Shown here one piece after another: positions 25,699-33,803 of a DNA stretch of 64,000 nt; the first letter of the stretch is position 1; the number at the start of each line of letters is the position of its first letter. The notes under the pieces are model-generated. The model saw only the letters and a program-made list of their open reading frames with translations, was not told the origin of the DNA and did no database searches. Made by a program: the position numbers and the translations under genes. This DNA is from Telmatospirillum sp. (GTDB taxonomy: Bacteria; Pseudomonadota; Alphaproteobacteria; CACIAM-22H2): NCBI GenBank assembly GCA_020248985.1, contig JADCGL010000020.1:62001-126000 (forward strand). The letters are read 5' to 3'.

Positions 25699-26418
25699 GT
25701 GGATTCAGGCTTGAGGGGAAAGCACATTCTGGTGACCGGTGCCGCACGCGGCATTGGGGCTGCGACCGCGCGGCTGCTGGCGCGCGAGGGCGCCGTGGTG
25801 GGCGTGCATTTCGTACGTGCGCAAGCGGCCGCGGCCGTTGTCGCCGCTGCATGCCCGGGCAGCTGCGCGTTTCAGGCTGATCTCGCCGATCCGGCCGCAC
25901 CGGCGGTCTTGATGGCGGCCTTCTGCGCCTGGGCCGGCGGCATCGACGGGCTTGTGAACAATGCGGGCGGCGTGCCCGCCGATGCGGCCGCGACCTTCCA
26001 GCTCAATTTCGCCTCGCCGGTCGCTTTGATGGATCTGGCGCACGGGCAATTTGCCGTAGGCAAAGGGGCCGCGATCGTCAACGTGTCCTCGATCGTGGCG
26101 GGCCGTGCGGCGTCCCCGAGGCTCGATGCCTATGCGCAAGCCAAAGCGGCCCTCGAGCAGGCCTCGCGCAATCGTGCGCTCGCCTGGGCGCCTGCGGGCA
26201 TTCGCGTCAATTGCGTGCGGCCCGGCGTGGTCGACACCGACCTCAATGTCTGGCCCGACGATCCGGACCGCGCGAAGTTCCAAGCGCGCATCGCGCGCGT
26301 GCCGATGAGCCGCGCCGCCACGCCGGACGACGTCGCCGCCGCCATCGTGTTTCTCGCAAGCGACGCCGCGAGCTACATGACCGGCACCGTGCTCAAAATC
26401 GCAGGCGGCGAAGACTAG
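25699..26418 (+). CDS. SDR family NAD(P)-dependent oxidoreductase
   Basis: The 239 aa classical short-chain dehydrogenase has T-G-A-A-R-G-I-G near residue 13, N-N-A-G-G near 86, the catalytic S-S near 123 and Y-A-Q-A-K near 138. The substrate is unknown; the R-V-N-C-V-R-P-G block is usual for FabG-like reductases. The start is a GTG with GGAGG upstream. It is divergent from the aldolase gene and its stop overlaps that of the convergent SGNH gene. The N-terminal coenzyme loop (A-R-G-I-G with Arg after the Gly run) hints at NADP, but this is only a suggestion. Confidence 0.82.
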   Translation: MDSGLRGKHILVTGAARGIGAATARLLAREGAVVGVHFVRAQAAAAVVAAACPGSCAFQADLADPAAPAVLMAAFCAWAGGIDGLVNNAGGVPADAAATFQLNFASPVALMDLAHGQFAVGKGAAIVNVSSIVAGRAASPRLDAYAQAKAALEQASRNRALAWAPAGIRVNCVRPGVVDTDLNVWPDDPDRAKFQARIARVPMSRAATPDDVAAAIVFLASDAASYMTGTVLKIAGGED

Positions 26419-27368
26419 GGAACTGCCGCGCGCGCCACGAAGGGCGCGACGCATTCGGCCCACAGCGCATGGCGCTCGGCCGTCGGATGGCCCACGCCGC
26501 CGATGCGCAAGGACGGTTCGCGCTCGAATTCCGGGTTGCGGCAATCGGCCACGACGATGCCGCTGCGCTGCAAGGCCGGCACCATCCAGTCCGACGCGTC
26601 GGCCAGCAGCAGCACCACGAGCGTTGCTTTGGCCGCCGCCGCCGTCTTCGCCATCTCGGCGAACAAAGCTTCCATCGTCGGCCGCACAAAATCGCGCCGG
26701 CCGCGCAATTCGTAGCGCAGCCATGCGCGTTTGAGTTCGGTCACGATGACCGATTGGGCTTCGAGCGGCCACGGCTCGATGGGCCCGCCTGCAAACTCGA
26801 CGAGACGCCCCTCTTGGAGCAGCGCATGCGGTGGCACGAGATTGCGCCCTTGCGCATCGAACAGCGAGCGCACCCAACTGAGCGAGGCGACGTTGCGCTC
26901 GCGATGGTCGCCGAACAGGCCGTAGACGAACACGCGCGGCGGATCGCCGGCGCGGGCGCGCATGCGCAGCAGCGACTGGTAGGTGCCGTAGCCGCCCACG
27001 CCGAGATTTTCGAACGCGAGCTCGGGCAGTTTTTCGCCGAGTTGCCAAACGAACGTTTCGGCATCGGCAACGCCGTAGCCCTGCGTGATCGAGTCGCCGA
27101 CGAAATCGACGCGCGGGCCGCGATGGGGCAGGTCGCTGCGGCTGGCGCGCTGGCCGTTGGGCCAGAAGGTCATGGGCACATTGCCGGCCTCGTTGGAGGC
27201 GACAATGCCCGGCCGATTGGTCCAGCCGAATTGCGGGTGGGGCTCGGCCCAGCTATTGGCGCTGCGCGCGGCGAAATCCGCGGGCGTGTAGCCGACCCAG
27301 CGCAGCATGGCCTCGCCCAGCGCCATCGACACCAACAGCGAAACCGCAAACAAAATCGCCGATTTCAA
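26415..27368 (-). CDS. Membrane-anchored SGNH/GDSL hydrolase-like protein
   Basis: The 317 aa protein has one N-terminal hydrophobic segment (residues about 4-22), probably a signal anchor exposing the rest to the periplasm. Motif I is V-D-F-V-G-D-S-I-T-Q-G near residue 89 with the nucleophile Ser, motif II is the G-V-G-G-Y-G-T block near 123, and a G-V-G-H-P-T-A-E block near 287 supplies the catalytic His, although the usual D-x-x-H Asp is not obvious. It lies head-to-head with the SxtJ-DUF5989-carbamoyltransferase module, with a 92-base divergent gap, so co-regulation is likely. An esterase or acyl/carbamoyl-modifying role on a glycan is inference. Confidence 0.7.
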   Translation of the reverse strand: MKSAILFAVSLLVSMALGEAMLRWVGYTPADFAARSANSWAEPHPQFGWTNRPGIVASNEAGNVPMTFWPNGQRASRSDLPHRGPRVDFVGDSITQGYGVADAETFVWQLGEKLPELAFENLGVGGYGTYQSLLRMRARAGDPPRVFVYGLFGDHRERNVASLSWVRSLFDAQGRNLVPPHALLQEGRLVEFAGGPIEPWPLEAQSVIVTELKRAWLRYELRGRRDFVRPTMEALFAEMAKTAAAAKATLVVLLLADASDWMVPALQRSGIVVADCRNPEFEREPSLRIGGVGHPTAERHALWAECVAPFVARAAVP

Positions 27369-27460
27369 GCCAACCCTCTGTCTTTTCGCGGATATTTTCG
27401 CTGGCAGGCCCCCTAGGCGGGGTCTAGTATCCGCGCGATTCGAAACATAGGCGTTTTAGC

Positions 27461-27895
27461 ATGGCGAAGTCCTCCGGCACCCACGAAGATTACGCGCGCG
27501 ACGAAGATCTGCCAGGTTCGAGCGACCGCAGCTTCGGCTTCGTGTTCACTGGTTTCTGCGCGCTTGTGGGCGGCGTGAAGCTCTATACGGGCCATGCTTG
27601 GGCGCCTTATTGGTTTGCGGCGTCGGCGGCGTTTCTGGCCGCCGCCTTGCTCGCACCGCAGATTCTGGGGCCGCTCAATCGGCTGTGGATGAAGTTCGCC
27701 CTGCTGCTCTACGCGGTCATGAATCCGCTGACGATGGCGCTCTTGTTTTTCCTGGTCGTCACACCGATCGGCATCGTGATGCGGCTTGCCGGCAAGGATT
27801 TCCTGCGCAAGCGCCTGGAGCCCGGGGCCGCGAGCTATTGGCTGCCGCGCGATCCGCCGGGCCCCGCACCCGATTCGATGAAGCAGCAGTTTTGA
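27461..27895 (+). CDS. SxtJ family membrane protein
   Basis: The 144 aa protein has two or more hydrophobic segments (residues about 25-45, 48-68 and 83-110) and an R-K-R-L-E-P-G near the C-terminus. The order and size match SxtJ-type proteins known next to carbamoyltransferases in saxitoxin-like and other clusters, and the next two genes are a DUF5989 small protein and a carbamoyltransferase. The function of SxtJ is not established. The start ATG lies a few bases after the divergent promoter region. Recognition rests on gene order and membrane pattern, so it is fair but not certain. Confidence 0.7.
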   Translation: MAKSSGTHEDYARDEDLPGSSDRSFGFVFTGFCALVGGVKLYTGHAWAPYWFAASAAFLAAALLAPQILGPLNRLWMKFALLLYAVMNPLTMALLFFLVVTPIGIVMRLAGKDFLRKRLEPGAASYWLPRDPPGPAPDSMKQQF

Positions 27896-27908
27896 GGATT
27901 AAGGGCCG

Positions 27909-28061
27909 ATGCTGTCGCTGATCAAGGAACTCTGGCTGTTCATGCGCGTGCGCAAGAAATTCTGGCTGCTGCCGATCGTCGCGATGATGGCGCTGTTCGG
28001 CGGCCTCATCGTGCTGACCAAGGGCAGTGCCATCGCCCCTTTCATCTACACGCTGTTCTAG
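27909..28061 (+). CDS. DUF5989 small membrane protein
   Basis: A 50 aa protein with L-S-L-I-K-E-L-W-L-F-M near the start, a K-K-F-W-L-L-P-I stretch and one transmembrane helix (residues about 18-36) ending in A-P-F-I-Y-T-L-F. This fits the conserved DUF5989 family that pairs with SxtJ and carbamoyltransferases. It lies 13 bases after the SxtJ-like gene and 1 base before the carbamoyltransferase, so it is translationally linked to both. The function is unknown. It is short enough to be missed by automatic callers. Confidence 0.75.
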   Translation: MLSLIKELWLFMRVRKKFWLLPIVAMMALFGGLIVLTKGSAIAPFIYTLF

Positions 28062-28062
28062 A

Positions 28063-29898
28063 ATGCGCATTCTCGGTCTTTCGGCGTTCTACCACGACTC
28101 GGCCGCCGCCCTCGTCGTTGACGGGCGCATTGTGGCGGCAGCGCAAGAAGAGCGTTTCACGCGCAAGAAGCACGATGCGCGCTATCCCGTGCATGCGATC
28201 GACTATTGCTTGGCCGAGGCCGGCATCGCCCTCGACCAGATCGACCATGTCGTCTTCTACGACAAGCCGTTTTTGAAGTTCGAGCGGCTGCTCGAGACCT
28301 ATTTGGCATTCGCCCCGCGCGGCTTCAAATCGTTTCGCATGGCCATCCCGGTTTGGCTCAAGGAAAAGCTGTTCCAGAAAAAGCTGCTGTCGGACGAACT
28401 CAAAGCCGCCGCACCGGGCTTCGACTGGGAATCGAAGTTGCTGTTCGCCGAGCACCATCAAAGCCACGCGGCGTCGGCGTTTTTCCCGTCGCCGTTCGAA
28501 GAAGCATTGGTGCTCACGATGGACGGCGTCGGCGAATGGGCCACTACGTCGGTCGGCATCGGGCGCGGCAACAAGCTCGAGATGGTGCGCGAGATCCATT
28601 TCCCGCATTCGCTGGGGCTGCTCTATTCGGCCTTCACCTACTATACGGGATTCAAGGTCAATTCCGGCGAATACAAGGTCATGGGGCTTGCTCCCTACGG
28701 CACGCCGCGCTTTGCGCAAACGATCCTCGATCATGTGATCGATCTGAAGGCAGACGGCAGCTTCCGCCTCAACATGGATTATTTCGACTATTGCACCGGC
28801 CTCACCATGACCAACGCCAAATTCGATGCGTTGTTCGGTGCCCCCAGGCGCGAGCCCGAACAGCGCCTCGACCAGCGGCATATGGATCTGGCGGCCTCGG
28901 TCCAGGCGGTGCTGGAAGAGGCAGTCTTGCGCCTCACGCGCAGCCTGCAGGCCGAAACCGGCATGGAAAATCTGTGCCTGGCGGGCGGTGTCGCCCTCAA
29001 TTGCGTGGCCAACGGCAAGATCCTGCGCGACGGCAAATGGAAGCGCCTGTGGATCCAGCCCGCGTCGGGCGATGCGGGCGGGGCACTGGGGGCGACGCTT
29101 GCGGGCTATCACCTGTTCAAGGGCGGGGCGCGCGCGGCGAACGGCAAGACCGACACGATGCAGGGGGCCTATTTGGGTCCCGAATTCGCGCAAGCCGATA
29201 TCGAGAAGCGCCTGACGGCGGCAGGCGCCAAGTTCGAGGTGCTTTCCGAGACTGCGTTGGTCGAACGTGCGGCAGCCGATTTGGCCGACGGTTTGGCGTT
29301 GGGCTGGTTCCAGGGACGTATGGAATTCGGACCGCGCGCGCTCGGCGGACGCTCGATCTTGGGCGATGCGCGCAGCCCGGCCATGCAGAAAACCCTCAAT
29401 CTGCGGGTCAAGTACCGAGAAAGCTTCCGCCCCTTCGCCCCCTCGGTGCTGCGCGAGGACATCACCGACTGGTTCGAGCTCGACGGCGACTCGCCCTATA
29501 TGCTGCTGGTCGCCGACGTGGTCGAAAAGCGTCGCCGCGCGATGACGGCGGCCGAGCAGGCCTTGTTCGGCATCGACAAGCTCAATGTGCCGCGCTCGGA
29601 CATTCCGGCCGTCACGCATGTCGACTATTCGGCGCGCATCCAGACCGTCCATGCCGACACCAATCCGCGTTACCACGCGCTGATTTCGGCCTTCAAGGCG
29701 CGTACCGGCTGCCCGGTGATCGTCAATACGAGCTTCAATGTGCGCGGCGAACCGATCGTCGGCAGCCCCGAAGATGCGTTCCGTTGCTTCATGGGCTCCG
29801 AGATCGAGCGCCTGGCCGTGGGGAATTGCTATCTCGCCAAAGAAGCGCAAGACCCGGCCTTGAAGCTCGATTACAAAGACGAATTCGAACTCGATTAG
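28063..29898 (+). CDS. Carbamoyltransferase (NodU/CmcH/SxtI family)
   Basis: The 611 aa protein begins with I-L-G-L-S-A-F-Y-H-D-S-A-A, the ATP-binding start of the TobZ/NodU family, with H-H-Q-S-H-A-A-S-A-F near residue 130 (TsaD-like metal site), D-G-V-G-E-W, and the C-terminal Yrdc-like synthesis region G-G-V-A-L-N and Q-G-R-M-E-F-G-P-R-A-L-G-G-R-S near 425. It makes carbamoyl adenylate and transfers the carbamoyl group to a hydroxyl. It lies 1 base after the DUF5989 gene. In this context the acceptor could be a surface sugar, but no substrate can be named. Confidence 0.92.
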   Translation: MRILGLSAFYHDSAAALVVDGRIVAAAQEERFTRKKHDARYPVHAIDYCLAEAGIALDQIDHVVFYDKPFLKFERLLETYLAFAPRGFKSFRMAIPVWLKEKLFQKKLLSDELKAAAPGFDWESKLLFAEHHQSHAASAFFPSPFEEALVLTMDGVGEWATTSVGIGRGNKLEMVREIHFPHSLGLLYSAFTYYTGFKVNSGEYKVMGLAPYGTPRFAQTILDHVIDLKADGSFRLNMDYFDYCTGLTMTNAKFDALFGAPRREPEQRLDQRHMDLAASVQAVLEEAVLRLTRSLQAETGMENLCLAGGVALNCVANGKILRDGKWKRLWIQPASGDAGGALGATLAGYHLFKGGARAANGKTDTMQGAYLGPEFAQADIEKRLTAAGAKFEVLSETALVERAAADLADGLALGWFQGRMEFGPRALGGRSILGDARSPAMQKTLNLRVKYRESFRPFAPSVLREDITDWFELDGDSPYMLLVADVVEKRRRAMTAAEQALFGIDKLNVPRSDIPAVTHVDYSARIQTVHADTNPRYHALISAFKARTGCPVIVNTSFNVRGEPIVGSPEDAFRCFMGSEIERLAVGNCYLAKEAQDPALKLDYKDEFELD

Positions 29899-29914
29899 GC
29901 CGACTCAAGCCTTC

Positions 29915-29927
29915 GCGGGTCGCCCGC
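29915..29927 (+). terminator. Weak hairpin downstream of the carbamoyltransferase gene
   Basis: A perfect 5-bp GC stem with a 3-base loop (gcgggtcgcccgc) starts 17 bases after the stop codon and is followed by only CTTTGC, not a proper T run. It may contribute to termination of the module transcript, but a Rho-dependent end is equally likely. Confidence 0.3.
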
Positions 29928-30060
29928 CTTTGCCCCGCTAGCGGTTGAAGTGCGCGTGTACGGCACGAAAAATGAATCGGAGATTGCTGTGGAATAGGCG
30001 TTTGGGGGCTTGCGTTCTCCAAGCGAATGCCAATTTATACAGCGTCTCGGACGGACCGCC

Positions 30061-30228
30061 ATGACCGACATCGCCCCGCGCCACCTTGCTCACCCCTCCC
30101 AGCGACCGCGTGCTTTGAGCCGCGTTCATGCATTTTTGCTGGCATTGGTTTTGATCGTGGGCGGTGTAGCGATAGCACGGGCCGACCGGCCGGATCCCGC
30201 CAACTTGCCGGTTGCTGGCGGGCTTTAA
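30061..30228 (+). CDS. Possible small secreted or membrane peptide
   Basis: A 55 aa open frame starts at ATG and has one hydrophobic segment (residues about 23-41) followed by A-R-A-D-R-P-D-P, which could be a cleaved or anchored peptide. The stop lies only two bases before the end of htpX on the other strand. No Shine-Dalgarno of note is seen, no homologue is known to me, and the flanking 160 bases (29899-30060) hold no other gene. It is offered as a candidate only. Confidence 0.3.
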   Translation: MTDIAPRHLAHPSQRPRALSRVHAFLLALVLIVGGVAIARADRPDPANLPVAGGL

Positions 30229-30229
30229 G

Positions 30230-31162
30230 CTAGCCCCAGGGCCCGCGCCGCCGCCCGGCAGTGGACGCAAAACTGGCGCCCGCCCGGCCAGAACCACTCA
30301 CCGCACCGCCCCCCGAACCACCCATCGCCTGGGCTTGTGCCGTCAGCGCTTCGATGCGGTTGGCGGGGTTGGGGTGCGTCGAGAACAGATTGTCCATCCG
30401 CGCCCCCGAAAGCGGGTTCATGATGAACATATGGGCGGTCGCCGGGTTGCGCTCGGCCGTGTCGCTCGGGATCCGATGCACGCCGTTGGCGATTTTGGCC
30501 AGCGCCGAGGCCAAGGCCATCGGGTCGCCGCAGATTTCGGCCCCGATCCGGTCGGCCTCGTATTCGCGCGACCGGCTGATCGCCATCTGCACAAGGCTTG
30601 CCGCGAGCGGCGCCAAAATCATCATAACGAGCGTGCCGGCAATGCCGATTCCGCCACGCTCGCGATTGCCGCCGAACATCATGGCGAAGTTGGCGAGCAT
30701 GCCGATGGCGCCGGCGAGGGTCGCCGTCACGGTCATGGTCAGCGTGTCGCGATTTTTGACGTGCGCGAGCTCGTGCGCCATCACGGCGGCCACTTCGCGC
30801 TCGTCGAGGATTTCCAGCAGGCCCGTGGTGGCTGCAACGGCGGCATTTTCGGGGTTGCGGCCGGTGGCGAAGGCGTTGGGCTGCGCATCGTCGATCAGAA
30901 ACACTTTGGGCATCGGCAGGCCCGCATTGGCTGCCAGACTGGCGACGATGCGGTGGAAGCCGGGGGCCTGTTCGGGCGTGACCTCGTGCGCGCCGTACAT
31001 GCGCAGCACCATCTTGTCCGAGTTCCAATAGGCGAACAGGTTCATGCCGGCGGCAAACAGCAGGGCCAGCAGCATGCCGCTTTCGCCGCCGAGCATGAAA
31101 CCGATGGCCAGGAACAGGCCGGTCATGCCGGCCAACAGGATTGCGGTTTTGGCGTAATTCAT
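30230..31162 (-). CDS. htpX: Zinc metalloprotease HtpX
   Basis: The 310 aa membrane protein has two N-terminal transmembrane segments (residues about 5-45), the zinc motif H-E-L-A-H at residues 130-134, two more hydrophobic segments (about 145-190) and the third zinc ligand in E-Y-E-A-D-R near 202. The family role is quality control of misfolded inner-membrane proteins. The C-terminal tail is glycine- and alanine-rich (G-G-S-G-G-G-A). The start at 31162 (M-N-Y-A) matches other HtpX proteins; an in-frame extension to 31198 is unlikely. It is divergent from the SdhAF4-like gene. Confidence 0.93.
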   Translation of the reverse strand: MNYAKTAILLAGMTGLFLAIGFMLGGESGMLLALLFAAGMNLFAYWNSDKMVLRMYGAHEVTPEQAPGFHRIVASLAANAGLPMPKVFLIDDAQPNAFATGRNPENAAVAATTGLLEILDEREVAAVMAHELAHVKNRDTLTMTVTATLAGAIGMLANFAMMFGGNRERGGIGIAGTLVMMILAPLAASLVQMAISRSREYEADRIGAEICGDPMALASALAKIANGVHRIPSDTAERNPATAHMFIMNPLSGARMDNLFSTHPNPANRIEALTAQAQAMGGSGGGAVSGSGRAGASFASTAGRRRGPWG

Positions 31163-31237
31163 GTCCCAGCAGATAAGTCGGCGCGTGGGCCTGTTCAAGT
31201 CTTGCCCGCCGGGCCCAAAGGCCGCATATCTTTGGCT

Positions 31238-31393
31238 ATGACCGAGACGCCCAAAACCGACGAAAAGGCGCCCAAACCGGCGCTCACGCCCGAAAAGCCG
31301 GCATCCAAGCCAGCCGAAATCGGTGGACCCAAGGGCCCCGACCCCACGCGGTACGGGGATTGGGAGCGGGGCGGGCGCTGCGTCGATTTCTAG
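31238..31393 (+). CDS. DUF1674 protein, succinate dehydrogenase assembly factor 4-like
   Basis: A 51 aa protein whose C-terminal half ends in [14 protein letters not shown], the conserved core of DUF1674, the bacterial counterpart of SDHAF4. That factor binds the flavoprotein subunit of succinate dehydrogenase and aids its assembly. The N-terminal half is a low-complexity Lys-Pro-Ala linker. sdhCDAB lies about 9.5 kb downstream rather than next door. The gene overlaps the following CPBP frame by 71 bases if the longest start of that frame is used. Confidence 0.85.
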   Translation: MTETPKTDEKAPKPALTPEKPASKPAEIGGPKGPDPTRYGDWERGGRCVDF

Positions 31394-32072
31394 CGTCGTC
31401 GCATCGAACGGCCCTGGTTTGCGCCTTTTGTGGGCGTTCCTTGGCGTTTTTTTCGCCGTCTGGATTGCTCGGATCCTGCTGATCCCGTGGACGGATGCCG
31501 CCGCCGATCAACCCAGCACGGTGCGCCTGATCGCCGATCTGTGGCGCTTGGCGATCTGGCTCGTCTTGCCGCTTGTGTGGCTGATCCGGTTCGAGCGCGT
31601 TGATCCGCGCGTGGCCATAGACCAGCGCCCCGGTATCCGCCCATGGCTGGGGGTGGCTCTCGGGCTTGCCTATCTGGCGGCCGCCCGCCTCTACGACGTG
31701 GCGATGGGCGCACCCTGGATTGCGATCCCGACCCTGCCGGTGCCGACCTTGGCGGCGTCGATAGTGGGGATCGCGTTTGCGGCTTTGTGCGAGGAGTTCC
31801 TGTTTCGCGGCGTGCTGCTCAAGGAACTCTCCCGGCGGTACGGGTTCGGGCGCGCCAATTTCCTGCAGGCCGTTTTGTTCGTTGCCATCCAATGGCCGGC
31901 CTGGATTGCGCTGATCGAGTTCGACCCGGCCACGCTCGCTTTGTTGAGCGGCCTTGCCCTGCTCTATGCGCTGCTGCTTGGTGCCATCGTGCGCCAGACC
32001 GGCACGATCTGGGTCGGGTTCGGCGTGCAAACGCTCGGCAATGTGCTGCAAGGGCTCGGCTTCGGTGCGTGA
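31323..32072 (+). CDS. CPBP family intramembrane metalloprotease-like protein
   Basis: The membrane protein has roughly six to seven hydrophobic segments and the CPBP/Abi (Rce1-like) motif C-E-E-F-L-F-R-G near residue 158, whose two Glu and Arg belong to the catalytic site. These proteases cut prenylated or other membrane proteins; in bacteria the substrates are mostly unknown. Start selection is uncertain: the longest frame uses GTG at 31323 and overlaps the SdhAF4-like gene; TTG at 31419 would begin right before the first transmembrane helix and remove the overlap. The given span is the longest version, 249 aa. Confidence 0.78.
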   Translation: MDPRAPTPRGTGIGSGAGAASISSVVASNGPGLRLLWAFLGVFFAVWIARILLIPWTDAAADQPSTVRLIADLWRLAIWLVLPLVWLIRFERVDPRVAIDQRPGIRPWLGVALGLAYLAAARLYDVAMGAPWIAIPTLPVPTLAASIVGIAFAALCEEFLFRGVLLKELSRRYGFGRANFLQAVLFVAIQWPAWIALIEFDPATLALLSGLALLYALLLGAIVRQTGTIWVGFGVQTLGNVLQGLGFGA

Positions 32073-32127
32073 AGTTGCGCAACGGCGACGATTGGGGCCA
32101 AATGGGGCTTGAACCGGAGTATCGACA

Positions 32128-32568
32128 GTGACGATTTTTCGCCTTGCGATCTGCGCTGCCCTATTGGGATTGGCGGCCTGCCAGGGCCCGGCACCGGCCG
32201 GAGCCTTGCCGCGCCTCGACGTCAAAAGCAGGCTGACGGCCGACAATCTGTGCTCGCAAGGCCTGTCGCCGGCGATTGAACTCGACCGCGTGCCCGTGGG
32301 TACCGTGCGCTACCGCGTGCGCTTCCAGAATGTCGGCGTTCTGTTCAGCGCGCCGATGGACTACGAGTTCGAAGCTGGCTCCACGCGTCTTGCCGAGGGC
32401 GCCATTGCCGGCTATCGCGGCGTATGCCCGGGCGAGCGTCAGCGCTTCGAAATTCGCACTGAGATTCTTGCCCTCGATGCGCTTGGCCGCACATTGGCCT
32501 ACGGAGTGACGAACCAGTCCGTGACCTCGACGACCTCGATGCTGAAAGCGCCCGCGCCGGCGTTTTAA
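32128..32568 (+). CDS. Predicted lipoprotein of unknown function
   Basis: A 146 aa protein with GTG start, a lipoprotein signal peptide and lipobox L-A-A-C (lipidated Cys18). The mature part is about 128 aa and predicted beta-rich, with two further cysteines (near residues 42 and 100) that could form a disulfide. The S-P-A-I-E-L-D-R-V-P-V-G-T stretch recalls the first strands of YbhB/YbcL-like proteins, but the match is too weak to name it. It overlaps the stop of the convergent MFS gene by four bases. Confidence 0.6.
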   Translation: MTIFRLAICAALLGLAACQGPAPAGALPRLDVKSRLTADNLCSQGLSPAIELDRVPVGTVRYRVRFQNVGVLFSAPMDYEFEAGSTRLAEGAIAGYRGVCPGERQRFEIRTEILALDALGRTLAYGVTNQSVTSTTSMLKAPAPAF

Positions 32569-33803
32569 CGGCGTTCGATGGCTTCGCGTTTGGCACCCGG
32601 CCGCACAAGAAACGCTAGGCTTGCCGCCACGGACGCCGCACAGAACATGACAAGCCCTGCCAGCGCCAGCGGCGTGCCGTCGTGCAGATGGCCGAACGCA
32701 ATGCCGACAAGGGCCGCACATGCCATTTGCAGAAACCCCATCAGGGCCGAGGCGGCACCCGCCATATGCGGATAAGGGCCAAGCGCCCCACCTTGGCCGT
32801 TGGGCATGCCCATGCCCATGCCGCACATATAAAGCGCCATCGGCGCCACAAGGCAGGCCGCACCGACGATATCGGGCGTGACGGCACCGGCGAGCGTGGC
32901 CGCCAGCATGCCGGCCCCGCCCAGCAGTTTGATGCTCGTCGCAAAGATCAGCATGCGGTCGATGCCGAGACGCAGCGTGAAATGCGCCGCCAATTGCGCA
33001 CCCGTGAAATAGCCGACCACGCAGGCTGCGAAGAAATAGCTGAACGTGTCGGGCGACAGGCCGAGATCGCCGATTAGCACGAAAGACGAGCCGGAGATGA
33101 ACGCAAACAACCCGCCATAGCCGAAGGCGACGCACAGCGCGTAGCCGAGATAGCGCCGGTCGCCGAGCAGGGTCGCGTAGTTGCGCTGCATGCGGCCAAG
33201 CTCGAGGGCGGTCGGGTCGCGCTGCGCGTTGGTCTCGACCAGATAGAGCGCCAGCAACGCCAACAGCGCGCTCGCCAGCGCCACCAGCAACGCGAAATTC
33301 CAACGCCAGCCGAAATTGACTTCGACAATGCCGCCGAGGATGGGGCCGGCGGCCGGTGCAAACGCCATGACCGAGCCCACAAGGGCGAGCATGCGCGCGG
33401 CTCCCTCGCGCCCATAGACGTCGCGCACGATGGCGCGGCCAAGCACAACGCCAGCACAAGCCCCCGCAGCCTGAAGGGCGCGCGCGGCGATGAGCGTTTC
33501 GATCGAGGTTGCGACGGCGCACGCAGCCGAGGCCAGCACGTACAGCGCAATGCCGCCCAGCACGATCGGTCGGCGCCCAAAACGGTCCGATAGGGGGCCG
33601 TAGACAAGCTGCACCAATGCAAATGCCGCCATATAGACAGACAGCGTCAATTGCGTGGCTGCGACGTTCGCCCCGAGGCTTTGGCCGATGGCGGGCAGCG
33701 ACGGCAGGTAGAGATCGGTCGAAAGCGGTCCGATCGCGACAAGGCCGATGATCAGCCCGAACAGCAGGCGCGAATGCCCGGCACTAGCAGCTGGTGCGCT
33801 CAC
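32565..33803 (-). CDS. MFS multidrug efflux transporter, Bcr/CflA family
   Basis: This 412 aa membrane protein has 12 predicted transmembrane helices, the Bcr/CflA N-terminus (S-T-D-L-Y-L-P-S-L-P near residue 24) and the loop 2-3 motif G-P-L-S-D-R-F-G-R-R-P near 65. It would export drugs, sulfonamides or similar small molecules by proton antiport. The start is GTG at 33803, overlapping the stop of the upstream paralogue (GTGA), so the pair is one transcription unit. Compared with the neighbour it shares the same motifs and length, consistent with duplication. Confidence 0.87.
   Translation of the reverse strand: MSAPAASAGHSRLLFGLIIGLVAIGPLSTDLYLPSLPAIGQSLGANVAATQLTLSVYMAAFALVQLVYGPLSDRFGRRPIVLGGIALYVLASAACAVATSIETLIAARALQAAGACAGVVLGRAIVRDVYGREGAARMLALVGSVMAFAPAAGPILGGIVEVNFGWRWNFALLVALASALLALLALYLVETNAQRDPTALELGRMQRNYATLLGDRRYLGYALCVAFGYGGLFAFISGSSFVLIGDLGLSPDTFSYFFAACVVGYFTGAQLAAHFTLRLGIDRMLIFATSIKLLGGAGMLAATLAGAVTPDIVGAACLVAPMALYMCGMGMGMPNGQGGALGPYPHMAGAASALMGFLQMACAALVGIAFGHLHDGTPLALAGLVMFCAASVAASLAFLVRPGAKREAIERR

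Noticed and set aside
30212-31393. Long plus-strand frame through htpX and the SdhAF4-like gene
   Set aside because: Only the last 51 codons (from 31238) show a family motif; the rest is antisense to htpX.
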